From positions 3,906,001-3,970,000 of the forward strand of contig SPDT01000001.1 of the NCBI GenBank assembly GCA_008477525.1: DNA of 64,000 bases, written 5' to 3'. The notes beneath the pieces were generated by a model that was given only the letters and a program-made list of their open reading frames with translations, did no database searches and was not told the origin of the DNA. This stretch comes from Hypomyces perniciosus (taxonomy: Eukaryota; Ascomycota; Sordariomycetes; Hypocreales; Hypocreaceae). The position numbers were made by a program, and so were the translations under genes. Below are positions 48,733 to 60,925 of the stretch, one piece after another; within the stretch, counting starts at the first letter, position 1, and every line of letters starts with the position of its first letter.

Positions 48733-51039
48733 ATGAGTGCCGACGAGGACACGGTCCCGCCCAATGGGGCAGAGATCAAGTCCGTGTTATCGCCAATCCC
48801 CCCTACGACGTCCGCCGCGTCGTCCTCGACTGGGTTCACACCCCTGGTGACCGTGGTTGGCTTCCATCATGCCCGGGGACCCGAGATCGAGAGCTGGTTT
48901 GGTGTTGAAGAGGGCGTTGACCCGGCAGCCAAGTATGGATGGTCGCTGCTACCGTTCATGGCCCTGAGTGATGGGGCACATGCGTAAGTCGCTGCCCCCC
49001 CCTGACTGCCGTGCCTCTATATCCATATGGGAGACGCCAGAGACAAGTGCTGACTTGTGTAGCTCGGAGGAAGACTTCTCATATTTCACCTTGCTGCGGC
49101 CCGAGACAGATGGCCAACCTGCAACATCTCTCTTCGGCATATCATGTACCCGGCAGCTGGACTCCTCTCAGCTTATCAACCGGCCCGCCGATGTTACCCG
49201 CTCAACGGTGCAAAAGGCCGTCGTGGTTATTGCAGACAGCCCGCAGTTTTTTGGCATGCTGAGGCAACGACTCAGCGTGGTCACACAGGCGTGGTTTGCT
49301 CAACGCGAGTTCACCGACGTGGAGATTCTGCATGGATTTCAGGATAGCCTTGCGGATGAGAAGGCCCGAGGCCTCCTGAACGACGAGTCTCAGCGAGATC
49401 ATCATCTGGGTATGAGCCTACGGGAGCTCATTCATGAATTTAAGTGGCAGGCCTTGGTGCTGCTCAAGTGTTGTCTGCTCCAACCCAAGGTCAGTGGCAA
49501 CATGTCCATTGAAACGGTGAAGACTAACGGGCTATAGATGCTCTTTTTTGGGTCGCGATGCGATCGGTTATGCATGGTGCAATTCTCCCTTATATCACTA
49601 ATACCAGGACTTATTCGTAATCTTCAGGATTGTGCGGATCCTGAGTTGAACAGTTATGAAAAGAAGCTCGCACAGCCAACGAGTCTGCAGAGTAGTAATC
49701 GCAACTCGCTCCTGGCGTTTATGGGGCTTCCATTACAGATATTTGGCAAGGTATGAAGCCTTTGGCTCAGTCCTGGCAGAATGCGATCTAACCTGTGAGC
49801 CAGGGTAGCATCTTTGGCCCCTATACACCACTTCAACAACTTGACCTGTTGGCAGATGTTGGTACCAAGTCATACATCGTCGGCAGCACCAACTCCTTGC
49901 TTCTTCAACAAAAGGACCGTTATAGTGACATTCTCGTCAACCTGGATGATCACACCGTCAACATCACATCGCCGTCCCTGAGGACAGCTCTGTCGCTAAC
50001 CGCAGCGGACCGGAGGTGGATAGACTTCCTGACTCAGGAGGTAAACGAAACTTGGGATGAGTCCAACCCGAGCATACCAAAGACAATGCAGTATACTGGA
50101 AGCGAGGAATACATCAGATCACAATTTGAATCCTACATCGTCGGCCTAATTTCTTCCGTCAAATTCCATAACTATATTACCGCCAATGCTCCTGGCGTCT
50201 ATTCCTCGGCTGAAGGCGATCCAGCCATAGACTTTGGTCTGGACTGGGTTGATGCCTGGATGCGCACGGAAAACTATCGTATGTGGGATGCAAACACTGA
50301 TACAAACCTTTTTGCTGTATCCGAGCCAAAGCACCCTTGCGCTGGCGGCCTGTCCATCGAAGACGTGCAACGGCGCATCGCGGAGCAGGTAAAAGACCTC
50401 CACCTCGATGAGCGCCTTGCTCAGGGCCGCGACATCCTCGGACGCAACATTGCTGCTGGCCGGGAAAAGGCGTCGACCATGTTCAACAAGCTATACTCTG
50501 ACGTGGAATACCTGCGCGAGTCGCAACGCCGCAGGGCAGAAGAAACAGCCAGGTTACACCCACACAACGATATTGACGGCAACGGCAACGGCAACGGTAA
50601 CGGCTATGCGGTCGACCTGACGAAAGCGCAGCAAACCGTACAGTCTGTCGGCAGCAAGGCCGGCGCATACATGGCTAGCTGGGCGTCATGGGCAGGTGAG
50701 AAACGCAAGACCGGAGGATGGGGCGCCGGCTGGGGGAAGAAGTCGACCAAGTCCGACAGGTCATCATTTTCTACGCCCACCAGCCCCATTGACAGGGACT
50801 ATCAAATGATCAACGTTCCCGGATCGAGATCCTCCTCAACCGAGGCATATAGACCGATGACACAGGAGAGTTTCAGTGAAAGCATCCTCTCAGGCGGAAG
50901 CGATCGACCAGATACTGCGTCTTCTACCGCTGACGCGTCTACCCCTTTGACTGAGAAAGTCGGGTACACATCATCGACCGCTCACAAGGACGATGGATTC
51001 ACAAAGGAGGATGTAGTTGGTGTAAAGAACGCCGTATAA
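48733..51039 (+). CDS. AVL9: Late secretory pathway protein Avl9 (DENN-like)
   Basis: Four exons, 48733-48983, 49063-49489, 49538-49750 and 49804-51039, for 708 residues. Introns are 79, 48 and 53 nt, in phase, with a GACTAAC branch site in the 48-nt one. Avl9 signatures are VVGFHHARGPEIESW, GWSLLPFMALSDGAHASEED, SLFGISCTRQL and DVTRSTVQKAVVVI, then LLFFGSRCDRLC-type core sequence and LPLQIFGKGSIFGPYTPLQQ. In yeast Avl9 works in exocytic cargo export from the Golgi and belongs to the DENN-related fold. The C-terminal 250 residues are low-complexity, with an Asn-Gly repeat encoded by GGCAAC units and many Ser/Thr. The ATG at 48733 is preceded by a long leader. Confidence 0.93.
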
Positions 51040-51809
51040 AGCTGAACTGAGACGAATCATAATCAAGGGTAAAATGAAGGGATGGAAATGAATGAATACA
51101 TGAGGGAGGGAAACTATTACCTACTACCTGCAAGGGAGCAACTGGGAACGATGGGGGCTTAATGCTGTACGCAGGCAAAAACATGTTTTGTTAATGAAGC
51201 ACCGTAATGGGAATGACTGGAAACTGAAATAGGACCTGATAGTCTGTTGTTTTTACTTTTTATGAAACTTGAGCCCATTCATTGATCGCTGTGTTCGGTA
51301 GGCGATACTATGGCTGGGTATCAGAAGCAGATATCTATTTTTCATCTCTGTAGTCGTGATCATGTCCTGTTTCTCTTTCTCTTGCATCAACCTCCGCCCA
51401 ACCGGTTTTTTTCTGACTCATGCATAAACCTCCTAGGACCAAACTGTCTGTTTTCTTTCCTGTCCCCTGTCGTCATCTAGCAACCAGGTTGGTGGAGAGG
51501 GGCAGAGACATGAGTAGATAGAAGCAGGGAGAGTAGCATTCTACTCCGCTTACGAAGTAGACAGTGTAGCATGCTGAGGCCATGTCTAATCGTTAACCCA
51601 GCCATCCCGTCTTCGCCGCCGCCTGTCTCTTCCAGCCAGATTTAAAAAAAAAACGAATAACCGTACACACTCCTTTCAACCAAACCCGGTTTCCGAGATG
51701 ACCCGACTTTACGGACGATACCCGACTGCGTAAAATGATAGACATGATTTGTATTGAGAAGAAAAAGGCTCGTTAAAACCATGCAAAAATGGCCCGAGAC
51801 GGCGATATT
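51040..51809. other. Convergent 3' spacer
   Basis: Between the ends of AVL9 and the cullin gene. AT-rich with an A-run at 51642-51652. Nothing further seen. Confidence 0.45.
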
Positions 51810-54362
51810 CTACGCCAAATATCCCAGTTCGTCATCATCAAGGCGCTCAAGGTACTCCTTGTCTAGAAGAATCTCTATGCACTTCTTGATGTCGCTGACC
51901 TTGGGGACGAACCGAGACCGGATCTGGTTGATTGTTTCGCTGACAAGCTGGGTGTGCTTCATCTTCTTCCGCGCCTTCATAATCCGGACGATCGCAGACT
52001 GCCACATCGTTAGCGCACGACACCTAAATGCAAGCCATGTAGGATTAATCCAACTTACCTGCAAAACAAGTTTGCGATCCTCCTCAATTGTCTTGTTTGT
52101 CTCAACTTCCTCCTGCTTAGCCTCCTTGACACCGCCGAGATTCAGATTCACCCGTATCTTCTTGCTCTTGAAGTCATAGTTTAGGCGGAATGACTTGCCC
52201 GGACCAGCTTTGTCGCCACCGTCCAGCAACAGCACCTTGGCTTTGAGGATCACAGCCAACGCTTGATCCAAGACCTCGGTGCTGAGCTGAGTAGCACTGA
52301 CAATGTCTTCGTAGGTGTACGTATCTTTCTCATTGAAAAGAAGCAAAATCGCCATTTGGTAGATTGAGACCTGGAAAGTGAACGGCATTTTACTGCTCTT
52401 GCAATATCCTGCTTTGATCTCACCCTTGCAAAGGTGCCACAGCCATGTCAACTTTCGGCCGTCATGCTTGTGCTTATAGAATCGAACAAATCGCTCAATT
52501 TCTGCCGCAATCTCCGGAGGAGGGTCGAAATGTGTGCTTGGTGGCGTTAGCGGCCAGAAACCCGTTCCTAGAATTGAGAAGGTCGAATCAACAGCCTTCA
52601 TGTTTCCAATGGTTTCCAGATGTTCCCTGAATTCCTTATTGAGATCTTTGGAGATCTGCATATCCTGGAACATGCGCTGGAGCTTATTGGTGTATTCAAA
52701 GCCACAGGCCTCCTTCAGCTTGCTGATCATGCTAGTCTCAGCATCGTCGGACGATGAGTTGCTGTGCACCAATCGCCTTGCCAGCATACGAGAGTAGAAC
52801 TTCTGGAAGACGTCCTTGTCTTCTATGTACTTGAAGACGGTCATGATTTGAGTGAGTGTTCGCTCTAAATCGGCTTCTTCAATACTTGTGGTGCTCTTCC
52901 GCAGAAGAACATCGGTGTATTTGGCTAACAATTCAGGAGACTTGTTGGAGCCAGACTTGCAGACCTCATTCCTGTTGACGAACTCTCTGCATGCGTTATC
53001 CAAGGAACGGGTGAACTCTGGCTCGTCGGTGAAGGCCCGCTTGACCAGGCCTTGGTATTGGGTGTGGATTTCAAGAAGAGCATCCACGTAGACCCTGGGC
53101 TCTAATTTGTCGCCCTCTGATGATTGAACCTTTTGAACTGCGGCCAAACCAGCTTTCCTCACGTGTGTTTCGAATCGGGTTCTAAGTGGCTCAAGACCAT
53201 CCGGAATGCGGGAAAGGAGGTTATACATCCTTGCCATGTCTTCCTCGCGGTCATTGTCCAAAAGAACCTGGAACTCTTCCCTAAGGAGTGTAGAGTGATC
53301 TGCAATCAGAGCCTGGTTGCAGCACTTCTTCAGGGGGATGGCAATGTCCTGGTGCAGGTACATGCTGACACGTTCCTCCTCCTCGGCAAGTCGGGCCTCC
53401 GCCTTCTTCATGAACTCCACGACACTGTTTTCGGCAACGAACTGCTTAGATTCGGCCTGGTAGAATTCCTTTGTCGAGTGTAGGAAGGGACGTTCGAAAT
53501 GGAAGCGATAGACATCAAGAGTCGACTTTGATGGATCGGCTTCATCTAGGCCAAGGGACACGAAGGAGTCGACTACTTGCTTGATTTGGCCATGCTCGAT
53601 TGTCTCTCCATTCCTCTGTTTCTCCACAAGCTTGAGCACGGCGTCCATAACTTTGCTCGACACTTGCTCGAACAGGACCTTGCGCCATTGCACCAAGTGA
53701 AGTGTGTAGACATCGTAGATATTCTTTTTGCCCTCGTCGATTTCTCGCTTGACCCAGTGCCTGTTAAGATACTGGAACAGGTGGTGAATGTACTTGGCAG
53801 CAATGGTGTATCGACCCCATTCCTTGATGTAGTAGGCTAGCAATGCCTCGTCTGTGTGGGACCTGGACTTTTGGACAAGGTCCTCGAGATGGCGTCGGAG
53901 GAAATTGATCAGGTGGTTGTAGAGATCCTCTCCAAGTAGATGGGCTGTGCAATACGTTGTTGGATTAGTGCTGGGTGATCAACCAAGTACGAGATATACC
54001 GATGCTAACATACCTCCACGGTGATTAGAATGCATCGTGGGGCCACCTAGGCCAACCGCCTTTTGTGAGGTGCAGAAGTTATGGACAGCGCTGTATTGTG
54101 TAAGTAATCCACGTAGGAAGATGGATTTGGCGAGAGAGTCGGCGAGACATACGTATATACTCCCATGTACATTTGCATGTCCATGCCTTGTTCAAGGTCG
54201 TTCATGATGCGGGTGATGCCCACCTCCAGGTACCTCCATCTTCAGGGAGTCAGCGGTAGAAGCCTCGCGATGACATGTAGTATCAACTCACGTTGCATGG
54301 ATGTCCTCACGGTTTGGAACCGGAGGCATCTGGTTCGCGCCGCCCATTCTCGTCACCATCAT
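51810..54362 (-). CDS. CUL1: Cullin-1, scaffold of SCF ubiquitin ligases
   Basis: Five exons: 54362-54292, 54239-54153, 54090-54014, 53944-52059 and 51998-51810, for 769 residues. Introns are GT-AG and in phase (52, 62, 69 and 60 nt). The N-terminus reads ATWRYLEVGITRIMNDL, then TAVHNFCTSQKA and LGEDLYNHLINFLRRHL, the cullin-1 adaptor-binding repeats. The middle has LNRHWVKREIDEGKKNIYDV and KLVEKQRNGETI, and the C-terminal part has KYIEDKDVFQKFYSRMLARRLV and FQVSIYQMAILLLFNE. The neddylation site is Lys715 in IVRIMKARK, followed by the winged-helix end ILLDKEYLERLDDDELGYLA. It scaffolds Skp1, F-box and Rbx1 proteins; two F-box-like proteins occur elsewhere in this window. The last intron is 60 nt, in frame and stop-free. 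Confidence 0.96.
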
Positions 54363-55502
54363 CGGTAGAGTGAGGAGTAATGAGGGTCGTTATCGAGGGG
54401 AGTAAGGCGGGGTGTATCCTGGTCGAAAGGCTCGCGTGGCCACCGTGTCGGAGGCGCCGAGAGAGAGGTCGTTCTAGAAATAGTCTCTGGGATTACCGGG
54501 GCAGAGCCGAAATAAGGCCTGCGTCGTTCACGAATGTGGGGATGGGGTATCTCTGGTGATGGCTGTCGTCAAGTCTCCTCCTGGAGGTCCTCAGTAGAAC
54601 ACCTGCACACGGCGATGGTGTCAACACTTCCGAGCGGGCTGAGCGGTGCGTCGATAACGAGATGCTGTAAAACACAAAAGATCGACGTAATAGGCAAAGG
54701 GAGAAATACAGAATATCTCTCCTCAACTCGCTCGCCGCGTGGGATCGCGAGAAAAGGAAAGGAGAGAAAGGTGAGATGCTGCGAGGAGTGATCAAACAGA
54801 CGTAATGATGAGGGAGGGATCAGGCAGTCAGACTGCAAGCAAGTCTGAACCCACCAGGTATTAGTTCAGCTAGCCTCTTAGGTACTTAGGCAAGGTACCT
54901 GCTAGCAAGGCACCTGGCAAGGCGGGCTGGTACCAAAAAAGGCTTAGTGCATCTTTCTGCCGTGCCCAGCCGCCTTTTGGGCTTGCAAATAATGAGATAA
55001 GGTAATACTACCTAGTACCTAGGTACCTAGGTAGGTATCTCTATCTACGAAGTACTTCGTAGAGGTAGGTAGTAGTAGTAGTAGTAGTAATATTTAGTAA
55101 TAACTGGTTTAAATATGCATTGCTTGGTATGTACGGCGAATTATTGTTATGAGTACTACTTCGTATATACATATGTAGATAGGAAGCAACTATTTATGGT
55201 TGTCCCAAATAGGTCAAGGTGGTTTGAGAAAGTGTTTGCTATGTATGCACGAAACATGTATGTCTGGACAATAATGCTTGCTAATTGGATATCAAAAGAA
55301 ACCTTGATACAAATACGTCTTCATGCAGATTGTTGCTAACTGACAAACATAATTGCGCACAAGTGAGTCATTTCTGCAATTCCCCTTCGCCCCGAGCATC
55401 TTCGAACAAACCAAAACTCCGTCCCATTCCTGGAGATTCTGTCAACAACACCAAGCCAACACAGAATGTCAACCCAAGAAAACGATGAGATAAAAAAAGA
55501 TG
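54363..55502. other. Promoter of cullin-1 and 3' flank of SRF1
   Basis: Contains a run of GGTACCTA/CCTAGGTA palindromic sequence at 54880-55040 and a GTA trinucleotide stretch at 55068-55090 next to TACGAAGTACTTCGTA. No gene was recognised. Confidence 0.5.
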
Positions 55503-56685
55503 TCATGAACGTGCGCTGTCGTCCTCGCCGCCGCCCAATCGCTCCACCACTCGAAAAATATTGACTGTGAAATTCATGGTCCAGGAGATAAGACCAAGCA
55601 GCATGAATGCTGCGAGAGCCTTTGATAACCCTTGTGTGGCGTGGCTGGAAAGGCTATGGTATACGAGGTCCTCAAAAGCTAGTGCCGTGCTGGCCGATTT
55701 GAAAATGATAAAGAAAAGGTCAAGTAAGATGAGAGACATCTTGGAGACGGCAGATCGCAGACCAAGCGGTTTCCCCGTGTACTCATCCCATATCATGTAC
55801 CCGTTGAAAGGAATTGCCACGCAGTCAACGGCAACGGCAACGACGGACTGGGTCCGTTCGGCACTGTCCTGGTTCACAACATCTTCCAGCTGATACATGC
55901 GACTCGCAATCCCCAAGGCAAGAATTGAGGTGACGACAACCACCAATCGAAAGAGCAGGGGAGAGAGGGAACTCCGCATAAACCTGTTCCACACGCGCTT
56001 ATAGATTCCTGATCTTCGCCGCCTATATAGTTTTTGGTCTTTCGGATGCAAGGGTATTTCGACGTCATCGTTGAAGGTGGGTTGCAGTTGGTCGAGCATC
56101 TCAGGATCGACAACTTCACTCTTCTCGTTCGGCATATGGCCCCAAGCCGATGATTGTATAAATTCGTTCCAGGCCATGGCAGGCCGTGTTGTGGAGGAGC
56201 TAAACGCCGAGACGATGACGGGCTCGGCGGACCGGAGGTGGTCCCATTTCCTTCCTCGTCTCGATGCGCGCCCATATCTCAGGAAGTGCGGTATCTTTGC
56301 ACGAGCATCTTGTCCTGGTCCGAGCTGCGGGTCATCCCAGACGACATATCCATCTTTGGAGACCCGCCGCCGGAGCTCGTAAGGCGTAGCATTATGATGC
56401 GGCTTGACAGAAGGCGCGGGAGGATTCAGCAGTCGCAGCTGTTGTTCGGTCACGGAGCCATATCTCTCGTCGTAGGTAGCGATCCAAGCTGCGCGACAGG
56501 GTTAGCCACCAAGCAATGGGTTGCTCGAGAAGCAGCCGGGGAGTAGTCTCACGAGGTAAGGATCGAGGAGGATGTAGGCGAGGATTTGTGTTATTAACGG
56601 GAGCAATCAACGGCCTCGTTGAGCTGGAAGCTTCGGACGAAGTCGAGAGTCCCGCAGCAGTTCGTGGTGGCGTCATAGACGTCAT
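55503..56685 (-). CDS. SRF1: Regulator of phospholipase D, SRF1-like
   Basis: Two exons, 56685-56553 and 56488-55503, for 372 residues. The 64-nt intron (GTGAGA...GCGCAG) restores RSLPPWIATYDERYGSVTEQ, a conserved entry segment. Further family features are AWNEFIQSSAWGH, LQPTFNDDVEIPLHPKDQKLYRRRRS, then a basic stretch and several C-terminal membrane segments (RLVVVVTSILALGIASRMYQ; VAVDCVAIPFNGYMIWDEYTG; LILLDLFFIIFKS; ALAAFMLLGLISWTMNF). Fungal Srf1 proteins are membrane regulators of the phospholipase D Spo14. The assignment is by overall pattern and is good though not certain. The gene is divergent from the ECM11-like gene. Confidence 0.82.
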
Positions 56686-57493
56686 GTCCGATGGCGTGTA
56701 AATCAGAAACTTCGAGCGGGCGAGAAGCGGCGCACACTCTCAGCAGATTCGAGGATAGATAATTGTGACATGGAGGCGCCTGTAAGGTGATGAGGGAAGC
56801 ATGCCGGTTTCGTAGGCGCAGCTTTCGACTTGTTGCTGGCACGCGGTTAGCTGACAATGAGCTGGTTGAGCTGATGGTCACTTGACATCCAAATGCGGTA
56901 GACCTTGGGAATGGTGACAAAAAAAGCAATGTGGAGGCCTGGAGGGAGCTTGACTAGGGTCCCGGGAGTACGTATCGTCGTTCTCGGTACTCCGTACTCC
57001 GTGCGGAGCCCCCAAGCGCCCACTTGGTACGGAGTACGGAGTACATTCGGCATGTACTACGGAGTACTGGTGCTGCTACGAAGTACTTCGTACCACTACG
57101 ATATTTAGTAGTTAGCGCTTCCACGTCACCTGATGGCGCGCTTGCTCCTGCCAGGCACGCGAAGCTAATTGATGGTGTCCCAAGTTTGCGAATCTTGGAT
57201 CTTGGGCATGGTGCATGATGCTGTCTACTATTTGCCGACAACACCAAAACTCTTCCTCGCTCGGCATCTGCTGTGGCGCTTTCTAGTCTTAGATATTTCC
57301 GGATTCTCCTTCTCTTTTAAATCGTATTTCTTTGTTGTTCGACCGTCCGATTTGTCCATGCGCAAACCTTCCAGTCACCAAAGCAGTTGTCGCGTAGACT
57401 TCCATCGCCAGACATCCCCTACCGAGTCGACTTTAATCGAGCAGCTATCAAACCACCGAAATCATATTGCGAGACACCCGGCTCTCTGGCAAC
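56686..57493. other. Divergent promoter region of SRF1 and the ECM11-like gene
   Basis: About 800 bp holding both 5' flanks. The middle carries the densest GTAC-motif cluster of the window (56987-57093). No gene was recognised. Confidence 0.55.
56987..57093. repeat. GTAC-motif cluster containing a 16-bp perfect inverted repeat
   Basis: Left arm GTACTCCGTACTCCGT at 56987-57002 and right arm ACGGAGTACGGAGTAC at 57029-57044 are exact inverted copies around a 26-nt loop. Further motif copies follow at 57056-57066 and 57078-57093, the last reading TACGAAGTACTTCGTAC-like and itself palindromic. Confidence 0.85.
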
Positions 57494-58909
57494 ATGCAGC
57501 CCTCCTTCAAGGACCGATCGGGGCGGCTTCAGATGTTTGCGCGCCTCAAAGCCGAAAAGGAAGCCAACGCCAACATGGCCGCGCAGAAGGCCCAAGAGCT
57601 CGACATGCGCCCAGAGATCCCGCAAGCAGTTGCGTCTGCATCAGAACGACAGGAACTAGCAGAAATTGCCCGAGTTATCGTCCCCAAGACCATCCACCCA
57701 AATGCTGGTCATCAGCGAGGCTCAAGTCAACCACCCCCCGAACCGCTACGACGAATCAATTCGCCATCTCCAGTCAATCAGCGAGTTCGAGCTAGTGTGG
57801 ATGGACGTCGAGGAGACTTGTTCTCAGGTTCTCAACTCGGCGACAGCTTCATGCACTCGGGTATAACAACGCCGCGTAACGAGCCTGCAGAACCCGAGCC
57901 CGAGCCGTCTCCTGAGATACGGAATAATGCTCCTATCGCTAGAGGTCCTTCACGCAGTAACTTCGATAGAGGCCTTCGAACGAGCGACAACGCTGCATTT
58001 CAAGTTGGGGATGATCTACTCATGAAAGTAGTGTCTGGAGGCAGGCGCCATAATCCTTCTCACATGAATGATGGGTTCCACAGCGGCGTCGTCAATGGAC
58101 ACAACGCGCATAATGGAAACTACAAGATGGACTATGCTCGGCCGTCCTCTCCAGCAGACAAACAGCCCAAGTTGCCACTGCGCGAAGTGAGGATTCGAAG
58201 TGTGCACCCCACACGACATAACGACTATGGCGGCAAGGATCAGAGAAGCTCCTCCCCTGCGTTTGACACTAAGGGTTGGCAAACACGACACATGGATGAA
58301 AATGTCCGCCATGCGACGAGATTTCAGGACCTGGACGACGACGCTGCTTCAAGCCTCGCTCACGAAGAGTTACATGCGACCCCAAGGGCGAAAAGGAGTC
58401 TGTCACCACAAAAAGCCCTTTTTGAGAATGCAATGCCCATGGCGGCTGTATCATTCACATCCTCCAAAGACAAGAAGCGCCGGAGAGGGAGCCCTGATTA
58501 TGATGATATGGCTCTCAGCACCATGACCTACACTGAGCTCCAGAGAGAACCCTTCGATTTTGACCCCTCCAAAGCGACATCACACATAGGTCATGGTGCT
58601 GGGGCAGGAAATTTGTCAACAAGACTGGAACAATACCGCCATCAAACGGAGAAAGAGCAACGATACATGTTTAGGAATCTGTCTGTTGATGACTGGGAAT
58701 CCGCTGGAGACTGGTTTGCAGACCAATTTGCAGAAATTATGCACAAGTTAAGAGAAGCGAGACGGGACAAGCGCCGAACGATACAGGAGTTTGAATACGA
58801 GGCTGCTGCTCGCGAGGAAGCCGTTCGACTACGATCGGAGGCAGTTGACCGAAAACTGGCCAAGATGAAGCAGGATGGTCAACGTGTGGTGGCCACAAAC
58901 GATATTTAG
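57494..58909 (+). CDS. Ecm11-domain protein
   Basis: Single exon of 471 residues starting MQPSFKDRSGRLQMFARLKA; a longer reading from 57467 would need a TTG start. The first 300 residues are disordered, rich in Ser, Pro, Arg and His. The C-terminal 130 residues form the conserved part: MTYTELQREPFDFDPSKA, RLEQYRHQTEKEQRYMFRNL, DDWESAGDWFADQFAEIMHKL and a long charged helix. This matches the fungal Ecm11 (extracellular mutant 11) domain family. Yeast Ecm11 is a SUMO-modified central-region component of the synaptonemal complex; in filamentous fungi the role is not established. Divergent from SRF1. Confidence 0.82.
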   Translation: MQPSFKDRSGRLQMFARLKAEKEANANMAAQKAQELDMRPEIPQAVASASERQELAEIARVIVPKTIHPNAGHQRGSSQPPPEPLRRINSPSPVNQRVRASVDGRRGDLFSGSQLGDSFMHSGITTPRNEPAEPEPEPSPEIRNNAPIARGPSRSNFDRGLRTSDNAAFQVGDDLLMKVVSGGRRHNPSHMNDGFHSGVVNGHNAHNGNYKMDYARPSSPADKQPKLPLREVRIRSVHPTRHNDYGGKDQRSSSPAFDTKGWQTRHMDENVRHATRFQDLDDDAASSLAHEELHATPRAKRSLSPQKALFENAMPMAAVSFTSSKDKKRRRGSPDYDDMALSTMTYTELQREPFDFDPSKATSHIGHGAGAGNLSTRLEQYRHQTEKEQRYMFRNLSVDDWESAGDWFADQFAEIMHKLREARRDKRRTIQEFEYEAAAREEAVRLRSEAVDRKLAKMKQDGQRVVATNDI

Positions 58910-59254
58910 TCTGTTTAGACGCGGGAGATATACCCTCCAACTACATAATCAGTATTATGTATTCATTTTCTGTACGGAACTCGGAGTTGGAGTTGAGGAG
59001 CGTGTGTTTTCTGTCGAGGCTTAGTATTCTTCAGGCTGGCGGATTGATTGGGCGACGCCGGACGTGGCCTAGAAATAGTTTTTAATCCCGGACGGGGGAA
59101 TGTCATGATCCGTGACGACTTATGAACTGGGGGCCAGGAGGTTGCTAAGAATCTAATGGGTTGGTGGTGGATGTCGCGATTCTCATCTTGCGGGCTCTAC
59201 TGTAGATAGCAGGAAGAGGGAAAGATAAATGCGGGCGAATGGTAACTCAAACAA
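58910..59254. other. Convergent 3' spacer
   Basis: 345 bp between the ends of the ECM11-like and glycerate-kinase-like genes. No feature recognised. Confidence 0.45.
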
Positions 59255-60222
59255 TTAGACCCCGATTACTTGTTTCACTTTTCTGTTGCGATCTACAATC
59301 ATGCGCAACTGCGCGCCGGGCCTGTCTGGGAGAACACCTTTGCGAACGCCTTCCGCGTAGAGCTCATAGCCAGGGAAGTATGCGTCGACAAACTTGATGA
59401 CTTGCTCCTTTGTCATGCCAGCATTGGGATCGCCCTTTGCGACCCGGAGGTAGTCTTCTTGTTCCACGCGCCAATCATAGACGTACTCGAGGTTTTCCGC
59501 ATCGATGTGGATAAAAGCGTCAAAGAGGTCTGTGATGGCATCGTACTCTCTCAGCTTCTCATTGATGAGGAGGAGGTGCTCAAGGCGATGTTTGCGAAGC
59601 GTTCTGCTAGAAGCTTTGTATTTGGCCTCTATCTGCTGGGTAGTTAGGGGTCGAAAGCCAACGCACCAGCCTTCGAGGATGATGACTTGGAGAGGAGGTT
59701 GGCCGGGCTGGTTGATGGGTATCCAGTGCGAGGATGTGAGTCGGTCGCCTTGGCCCGAGAAGGCGGCTTTGTCATATTGAGGAAGGGAAATGGGGGTACC
59801 TTGGATGGCGGAGGCGAAAAAAGATTGGGCAAGGGCAATATCGTGAGTGCCTAGAGAGCTATACGATCAGAGGCTGCTACTGGACTTCATCATGTGGATG
59901 CGCTGGGTGGTTTCTTGCCTGGCTCGCCGCGATTTTGCCACAGGGCGTTGTCGGCGTGATGGCGGGTCAGCGCGAGTTGATCCTCATGCGTCAGGTAGAA
60001 GTCGTCGATGCTGCAGACCAATGTAGGAATGCCATCACGCTCGAGAGCAGCAGCCAACGGCGCGACGAGCGTGGTTTTGCCCACTCCTTGGAGGCCGTTG
60101 AGGCCGATGATGAGAGGCCGGTGGCTGTTGGAAGAGGCATTTGCCTGTTGGTGCGCCCTGAGTCGATCAAGGATAAAGGGGATGCATATCGGCGACTTGT
60201 CGTCTACGAACTGTGCGGCCAT
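59255..60222 (-). CDS. P-loop kinase, D-glycerate 3-kinase/Tda10-like
   Basis: Two exons, 60222-59919 and 59850-59255, encode 299 residues. The 68-nt intron begins with GC (GCAAGA) instead of GT and ends CTCTAG; splicing there restores WQNRGEPGTHDIALAQSFF, a conserved motif of the family, and no GT donor nearby would. Walker A is GLNGLQGVGKTT (residues 40-51); SIDDFYLTHEDQ follows, then LEGWCVGFRPL and YDWRVEQEDYLR. Yeast Tda10 and plant glycerate kinases share this architecture. Glycerate kinase activity would return glycerate to glycolysis, but the fungal enzyme's substrate is not firmly shown. Divergent from FOX2, with 972 bp between starts. Confidence 0.9.
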
Positions 60223-60550
60223 GTTTTGATACTCTTCGGCTATGGTCACGGTAATGAGGTCGTAGTAGCAGCAGCAGTAGTAGTAAATGCGAAGTGTGTT
60301 GGTTGGCTGAGACTCGGCATCGGGTCGGAGAACGGAACGCTCTCTCAGTGTGGAGAGATGACGAAAGGCTGTGGGGAAAGCTGGGGAAAAATGGATGTGC
60401 CCCGAGAAGCCGAAGAAGCTTGGAGACAGGAACAGCCCGAAGGAATGGTTGGGAAAAGAGCGACTGAATACTAATAGCGAGGAAGATGGCACATGGCGGT
60501 GATTTCTTCTTTGGTTTTAGCTCTGATACGAAGTAATATGTACGAAGTAT

Positions 60551-60568
60551 GTACGGAGTACGAAGTAC
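60551..60568. repeat. GTAC-NNN triple run
   Basis: Three GTAC tetramers at 7-bp spacing, separated by GGA and GAA. Another near-copy (TACGAAGTA) lies immediately to its left. Confidence 0.8.
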
Positions 60569-60925
60569 CTATGCGAGGGGAATCCCGCTGTTTCAATTGA
60601 TGGCTATACGAAGTCTCCGGCACTCTACGTCAGAAACCTGCGTCAACATCATCATGTGAAAAACATCGTGATAGCACTCCGTATTCGCCAGCACATTTAT
60701 GTAGAATGCATCGGGACCTCGAAGCTCACCCCCGTCTTCCTCCACATGACTGCCCCCATTTCTGAATCACATTCTGCATTCTCCAACTATTATGCGGCAC
60801 TCGTACGAAATAGTATTAACACGGACCATAGACCTGTGAATGCGAACATGTGAATACGGCTTGTCTTAGTTCGGCCGGCCTCACCCCATCGCCGAAGGCG
60901 GACTAGCGCACTGTCCACACCTTGG

